Source: Planctomycetota bacterium
GTDB taxonomy: Bacteria > Planctomycetota > Phycisphaerae > WQYP01
Assembly (NCBI GenBank): GCA_021785155.1
Contig: JAJYGE010000390.1
Coordinates: forward strand, 1 to 8,753
Length of the DNA: 8,753 bases
Reading direction: 5' to 3'
The first letter of the stretch is position 1; each line of letters opens with the position of its first letter. Position numbers and translations under genes: made by a program. The notes below the pieces were generated by a model. The model saw nothing but the letters and a program-made list of their open reading frames with translations, was not told where the DNA came from and did not search any database. Shown here in pieces: positions 5,748 to 8,753 of this stretch.

Positions 5748-5993
5748 AGCTTAATGGGGTGCGGAAAACGGATTGACCGCACCGTACACGTTGCAGCCCG
5801 GCGATCCAGTGCGGTTGCGCGCATTGCGGCGGAACGGATGAATCAACCGTCGGTGCGATGGACGGCGTCCATGCCGGCGTGTATGGAAACCTTCCTGGTT
5901 CTCGGTCAACTCGTAGTTATGGATGGAACAGGGCACCGGGGCTGTTCGGGCTGTGTTGGGCGGCCAAGGTGTGATCGCGTGTCACCGGGCGAT

Positions 5994-6021
5994 TTGAACC
6001 TGCGCCGAAACATGCTATAAT
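5994..6021 (+). promoter_or_regulatory. Promoter of the GDPD-rho unit, leaderless start
   Basis: TTGAAC (5994-5999) and a perfect TATAAT (6016-6021) are separated by 16 nt. Transcription should begin about 6-7 nt after the -10 box, at the ATG of 6028-6030. No Shine-Dalgarno precedes that ATG, consistent with a leaderless transcript. Confidence 0.65.
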
Positions 6022-6027
6022 TTGTAA

Positions 6028-6747
6028 ATGGCTAACGCTACCGTGATGGCTATTGCCCATCGGGGAGCATCGGCTGAAGCCCCAGAAAACACCGTGGCCG
6101 CTTTCGACGAAGCGATTCGGCTCGGCGCTCGAGCCGTGGAAATGGATGTGCGTCTGTGTAAGGACGGCATTCCTGTTATTTTACACGATGCGACGGTCGA
6201 TAGAACCACCAATGGCACCGGGGCGGTATCCGATCTAACTCGATTTGATTTACTGAGGCTCGATGCCGGGTCTTGGAAACATCCGCGTTTTGCCGGTACC
6301 CGCATTCCGCTTTTAACAGAGGCGTTGCAGGCCATCAGCGATGATGCGATTCCAGTGCTGGAATTAAAAACTGAAATGGATCCGGTGATTCTGCACCGGT
6401 TGCTGGATGAGTTTTCTGTTTCGGAGCGCGCCGTGATCCTGAGTTTTGAGCCTGATTTGCTCCAAGCCGTTCACCGGCGGATGCCGCATACCGCCATCGG
6501 ACTGCTTAGTGATCAGTGGCGGCCCGACCTCCCGCGGACATGTCGGGCGCTTGGCGCAGGCATCCTGGCTCTGGATACTGGTGTGCTGAATGCCGAACGA
6601 ATTAAGGCGGCACACGAAAATCATCTGCGGATATGGACCTATACCCCCAATGATGCCGGTTCTATCGCCGCGTGCGCGGCCATCGGCGTGGAGGGAATTA
6701 TCACCGATCACCCGGAACTCATACGCCGGGCGATCAAACGGAGTTAA
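6028..6747 (+). CDS. Glycerophosphodiester phosphodiesterase (UgpQ-type, cytoplasmic)
   Basis: 239 residues without signal peptide. Family knowledge: the enzyme hydrolyses glycerophosphodiesters from phospholipid turnover to glycerol-3-phosphate and an alcohol, using a divalent metal. Visible motifs: AHRGASAEAPENTVAAF (H11, R12, E20, N21), VEMDVRLCKDGIPVILHD (E38 and D40 as metal ligands, H53 as second catalytic histidine), LDRT-like VDRTTNGTG, LELK (E112, K114), RIWTYTPND (W203) and the terminal ITDHPEL. Length is typical of the short, cytoplasmic UgpQ-like branch rather than the periplasmic GlpQ type. The start follows directly on a TATAAT box. The stop is 5 nt from the start of rho, so the two genes are probably co-transcribed, an unusual partner for rho. 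Confidence 0.92.
   Translation: MANATVMAIAHRGASAEAPENTVAAFDEAIRLGARAVEMDVRLCKDGIPVILHDATVDRTTNGTGAVSDLTRFDLLRLDAGSWKHPRFAGTRIPLLTEALQAISDDAIPVLELKTEMDPVILHRLLDEFSVSERAVILSFEPDLLQAVHRRMPHTAIGLLSDQWRPDLPRTCRALGAGILALDTGVLNAERIKAAHENHLRIWTYTPNDAGSIAACAAIGVEGIITDHPELIRRAIKRS
6740..6743 (+). promoter_or_regulatory. Shine-Dalgarno deciding the GTG start of rho
   Basis: GGAG lies in the last codons of the GDPD gene, 9 nt before GTG 6753. It supports the GTG over the upstream ATG at 6672 and suggests coupling with GDPD translation. Confidence 0.7.
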
Positions 6748-6752
6748 CTTAC

Positions 6753-7919
6753 GTGGCTGAACCTACGGAAAATCAGGTTGTTGACAACCAAGTTACGGGA
6801 CTGCTGGAAATCACCGACAAGGGGACCGGATTTATTCGGTCCCAACAACGCAAATATAAGCCCGTTCCCGCCGATCCCACGGTGTCGGCGGAGATTATTG
6901 AAGAGGCCCATCTGCGTCCCGGACTGACCTTGACGGTAAAGACCCAGCCCGTCGCCCGCCGGCCCGCGCCGCAAGTGACGGAAGTTGTCAGCGTCATGGA
7001 TCAGACGCTGGAAAAATTCTGGTCTCTGCCGAGCTTTGGCGACCTGACGGTCATTGACCCGCGCGAGCGCATTCGCCTGGAAACTCCCGGCGGGCCGGAT
7101 TCCATGCGGATCATGGACATGCTGACGCCCATTGGCCGCGGTCAGCGCGGCTTGATTGTCGCGCCGCCTAAAACCGGCAAAACCACGCTGCTCAAACAGA
7201 TCGCCCAGGCGGTCCTGACGAATCATCCCGATATGAAGGTTTTTATCCTGCTGGTTGATGAGCGCCCGGAGGAAGTCACTGATTTTCGCCGCACCCTTAA
7301 TGCCGAAGTCTGGGCCAGCAATAATGATGAAGACGTACTTTCGCATGTCCGTACCAGCCGCCTGGTTATCGAACGCGCCAGGCGTATGGTCGAATTTGGC
7401 CACCATGTCATTGTCATGCTCGACTCGCTGACCCGTCTGGGCAGAGCCTTTAACCATTTTGTCGGCAGTTCCGGTCGCACCATGTCCGGCGGTGTGGATT
7501 CAGGTGCTCTTGTGGAGCCTCGATCCATTTTTGGTGCCGCACGCAATATTGAACACGGTGGATCACTTAGCATTATCGCCTCGGCCCTGATCGAAACCGG
7601 CAGCCGAATGGATGATCTAATTTTTCAGGAATTCAAAGGCACCGGCAATATGGAACTGGTGCTCTCCCGTCGACTGGCCGAGCGCCGGGTATGGCCCGCC
7701 ATTGATCTGCCGGCATCGGGAACACGCAAAGAAGAATTGCTGTTGGGCCCCGAAGCCACGCGCAAGGTGGCCATGGTGCGGCGGGAAATGCTGCAGCGCG
7801 ATCCGGTGCAGGGCATGGAACAGTTGATTCGGGCGATGCGCCGATACAAGACCAATGCGGAATTTCTTGCCGGTTTTACGCCTGAACGCCACGCCGCGTC
7901 TTCCGGAAGATCACGCTGA
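6753..7919 (+). CDS. rho: Transcription termination factor Rho (388 aa)
   Basis: Hexameric RNA-dependent ATPase/helicase that ends transcription. The start is taken as GTG 6753, since GGAG (6740-6743) lies 9 nt upstream; the upstream in-frame ATG at 6672 is inside the GDPD gene. Residues 13-65 form the cold-shock-like RNA-binding part (VTGLLEITDKGTGFIRS, then RPGLTLTVKT). The ATPase core follows: IGRGQRGLIVAPPKTGKT (Walker A, 137-144), LLVDERPEEVTDFRR (E170), VIVMLDSLTRLGRAFN (Walker B, D224), the Q-loop SGGVDSGALVEPRSIFGAAR, the R-loop EFKGTGNMEL (K295) and RRVWPAIDLPASGTRKEELL with the likely arginine finger near R312. Compared with the 419-residue E. coli protein, the N-terminal helix bundle (about 45 residues) is missing; the rest aligns throughout. 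The gene appears complete and functional. Confidence 0.96.
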   Translation: MAEPTENQVVDNQVTGLLEITDKGTGFIRSQQRKYKPVPADPTVSAEIIEEAHLRPGLTLTVKTQPVARRPAPQVTEVVSVMDQTLEKFWSLPSFGDLTVIDPRERIRLETPGGPDSMRIMDMLTPIGRGQRGLIVAPPKTGKTTLLKQIAQAVLTNHPDMKVFILLVDERPEEVTDFRRTLNAEVWASNNDEDVLSHVRTSRLVIERARRMVEFGHHVIVMLDSLTRLGRAFNHFVGSSGRTMSGGVDSGALVEPRSIFGAARNIEHGGSLSIIASALIETGSRMDDLIFQEFKGTGNMELVLSRRLAERRVWPAIDLPASGTRKEELLLGPEATRKVAMVRREMLQRDPVQGMEQLIRAMRRYKTNAEFLAGFTPERHAASSGRSR

Positions 7920-7921
7920 CT

Positions 7922-7936
7922 GCCTGATATTCAGGC
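7922..7936. terminator. Weak hairpin after rho
   Basis: GCCTGA-TAT-TCAGGC is a perfect 6-bp stem with a 3-nt loop, 3 nt past the rho stop. No T-run follows, so it may be only a weak or Rho-dependent end, or an mRNA 3'-end stabiliser. Confidence 0.3.
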
Positions 7937-7943
7937 GCGACAA

Positions 7944-7955
7944 AGCACGAGTGCT
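7944..7955. promoter_or_regulatory. Palindrome AGCAC-GA-GTGCT, possible operator
   Basis: A perfect 12-bp inverted repeat 61 nt upstream of the GbsR-type gene and about 20 nt before a -10-like TATAGT (7974-7979). The position would suit autoregulation by the downstream regulator, but no matching known site is recognised. Confidence 0.3.
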
Positions 7956-8016
7956 CTATCACCCACGATAGCGTATAGTGTACTTTGGCGGCTTACGTCC
8001 GGGCGACGGGTAATCA

Positions 8017-8577
8017 ATGGAACGACATGCCATGACCGAAGACTCATCAAGCACACTGATGCGCTCACGAAGGCAATTTGTGGATCTGTGGGGCCAGATG
8101 GCGGGACATTGGGGGATCAACCGCACGATGGCCCAAATTCACGCCCTGCTTATGGTGTCCCCCAAACCTCTGACGGCTGAACAGATAATGGACGAATTGC
8201 ATATCTCCCGGGGCAATGTAAGCATGAATCTGCGGGAACTGGTCAACTGGAGCATCGTCCGCCGGACCGGATTTCCCGGTGATCGCCGTGATTTTTTTAC
8301 GACCGAAGGCGATGTGTGGGTGGTATTTCAGAACATATTCCGGGAGCGCAAGCGTCGCGAATTGGACCCCCTGCTTAGTCGGCTGGAAGAATGCCTTGAA
8401 TCCGTTGGCGACGCGCCGTTGGACGTCGATCTGCGCGCCGGTCATGAGACCTATGTCGCCCGCCTGAGGGAACTGTTGCAATTTTTTTCCGCCTTCCATC
8501 GTATCTTCGCGCGGATTGCCGAGCAGCCACCCGGTAGTCTGGCTAAAATGACCGCCATGCTTGAGCAGATGCTCTGA
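8017..8577 (+). CDS. GbsR/MarR-type winged-helix transcription regulator
   Basis: 186 residues from ATG 8017; ATG 8032 is an alternative start, and neither has a strong ribosome binding site. The opening RRQFVDLWGQMAGHWGINRTMAQIHALL is typical of the GbsR (COG1510) branch of the MarR superfamily. It is followed by the helix-turn-helix (KPLTAEQIMDELHISRGNVSMNLRELVNW, about residues 51-79) and the wing (VRRTGFPGDRRDFFTTE). The second half (90-186) is helical, with RERKRRELDPLLSRLEECLE and LRELLQFFSAFHRIF, the usual dimerisation part. Family knowledge: GbsR controls glycine-betaine synthesis in Bacillus, but most members have unknown ligands. The target here cannot be told; the adjacent membrane-protein gene 57-81 nt downstream in the same direction is a candidate. 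Confidence 0.85.
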   Translation: MERHAMTEDSSSTLMRSRRQFVDLWGQMAGHWGINRTMAQIHALLMVSPKPLTAEQIMDELHISRGNVSMNLRELVNWSIVRRTGFPGDRRDFFTTEGDVWVVFQNIFRERKRRELDPLLSRLEECLESVGDAPLDVDLRAGHETYVARLRELLQFFSAFHRIFARIAEQPPGSLAKMTAMLEQML

Positions 8578-8634
8578 TCCGTGCCGCCGGGCTGGCCGGA
8601 TGGAATTAACCCGATTATCATTCCCGTTGGCAAA

Positions 8635-8753
8635 ATGAACGATTCTGGTGAGAAACGCATGCACCTTGGGATTCGCAGAAAATTAATTGGCACACTGGTG
8701 CTCGTCGGATTGCTGCCGATGATGCTTAGCCTGATGACCATTATGGGGACTGG
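8635..8753 (+). CDS. N-terminus of a membrane-anchored (probably signalling) protein, cut by window end
   Basis: Open from ATG 8635 to the window edge. ATG 8659 is the better start because GGTGAG (8647-8652) lies 6 nt upstream. The sequence MHLGIRRKLIGTLVLVGLLP, followed by MMLSLMTIMG, has a short basic cytoplasmic leader, then a hydrophobic helix with a central proline. This is the form typically seen at the N-terminus of sensor kinases, RsbU/SpoIIE-type phosphatases, diguanylate cyclases and chemoreceptors. Only about 40 residues are visible, so the class cannot be chosen. The gene may be co-transcribed with the GbsR-type regulator. Confidence 0.55.
   Translation, partial: MNDSGEKRMHLGIRRKLIGTLVLVGLLPMMLSLMTIMGT

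Larger units (their letters stand above)
5521..5810. other. G-rich insert in repeat R copy 2, flanked by 9-bp direct repeats
   Basis: GCGGTTGCG occurs at 5512-5520 and again at 5811-5819, enclosing 290 bp that copy 1 lacks. The segment is strongly G-biased on the plus strand and has no transposase and no clear terminal inverted repeats. It could be an insertion with target duplication, or slippage in GC-rich DNA. The frames that cross it are low-complexity (Pro/Arg-rich) and not credible genes. Confidence 0.45.
5388..5941. repeat. Dispersed repeat R, copy 2 (interrupted at about 5521-5810)
   Basis: Direct-orientation copy of the repeat at 1968-2737. The first block (5388-5515) is about 90% identical, followed by 5826-5898 and 5901-5941. 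The last two blocks are contiguous here, which shows that the 514-bp piece in copy 1 is an insertion. The left edge is 19 nt after the stop of the broken partner gene; the right edge is about 50 nt before the GDPD promoter. This accounts for most of the gene-free stretch 5370-6027. Confidence 0.85.

Noticed and set aside
5420..5824. Pro/Arg-rich minus-strand frames of 113-134 residues and the 164-residue plus frame at 5526-6020
   Set aside because: They are produced by the G-rich insert, where stop codons are rare. They have low complexity, no start signals and no homology-like motifs.
6672..6752. N-terminal extension of Rho from an ATG inside the GDPD gene
   Set aside because: The 27 extra residues (MRGHRRGGNYHRS...) overlap conserved GDPD coding sequence and look unlike any Rho N-terminus. 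GTG 6753 has a proper Shine-Dalgarno.
6744..7457. Long minus-strand frame opposite rho (237 residues)
   Set aside because: A shadow of the highly constrained rho codons; no independent start signal or motif.

Overview
The window looks like bacterial chromosome of moderate to high GC. The Rho protein and the G-rich hairpin repeats suggest a member of the PVC group, perhaps Planctomycetota/Phycisphaerae. This is an impression from sequence style and is not proven. The left two thirds (1 to about 6000) is accessory DNA full of repeats and insertions. The right third is ordinary housekeeping chromosome.

Left to right: (1) 1-300, minus strand, the remnant of a DDE transposase resembling the IS1634/IS4 type. 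(2) 333-1956, minus strand, a tight two-gene unit: a TauD/TfdA-like Fe(II)/2-oxoglutarate dioxygenase followed by a 306-residue protein with an RNEELH motif (HEPN-like R-x4-H) and a four- or five-cysteine zinc ribbon. The second gene's ribosome binding site overlaps the first gene's stop codon. (3) 1968-2737, copy 1 of a dispersed repeat (called R here), split by an insert of about 514 bp that has terminal inverted repeats and a 7-bp direct repeat. The insert carries runs of 7-bp and 9-bp tandem repeats. (4) 2832-3389, a SocA/Panacea (DUF4065) antitoxin-type gene. (5) 3394-5369, its presumed partner gene, broken by a nested insertion: a MITE-like element of about 278 bp, itself interrupted by a complete IS4-family (IS231-like) element with 17-bp inverted repeats and a 10-bp target duplication. 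Removing 3444-5050 restores an open 122-codon gene. (6) 5388-5941, copy 2 of repeat R, split by a different, very G-rich insert. (7) 6028-7919, a glycerophosphodiester phosphodiesterase gene followed 5 nt later by rho. (8) 8017-8577, a GbsR/MarR-type regulator. (9) From 8635 or 8659 to the window end, the N-terminus of a membrane-anchored, probably signalling, protein.

Two ideas deserve attention. First, the antitoxin/partner module lies almost exactly between two direct copies of R, and each copy was later disrupted differently. It could be a cassette that moved or could be lost by recombination. Second, the dioxygenase/HEPN-like zinc-ribbon pair looks translationally coupled and sits in this island-like region. 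That would fit an uncharacterised stress or defence module, but no function is demonstrated by the sequence.

GDPD and rho probably form one transcript. A consensus-like promoter at 5994-6021 places the start of transcription at or next to the GDPD start codon, so that mRNA may be leaderless. The IS transposase shows a similar arrangement.
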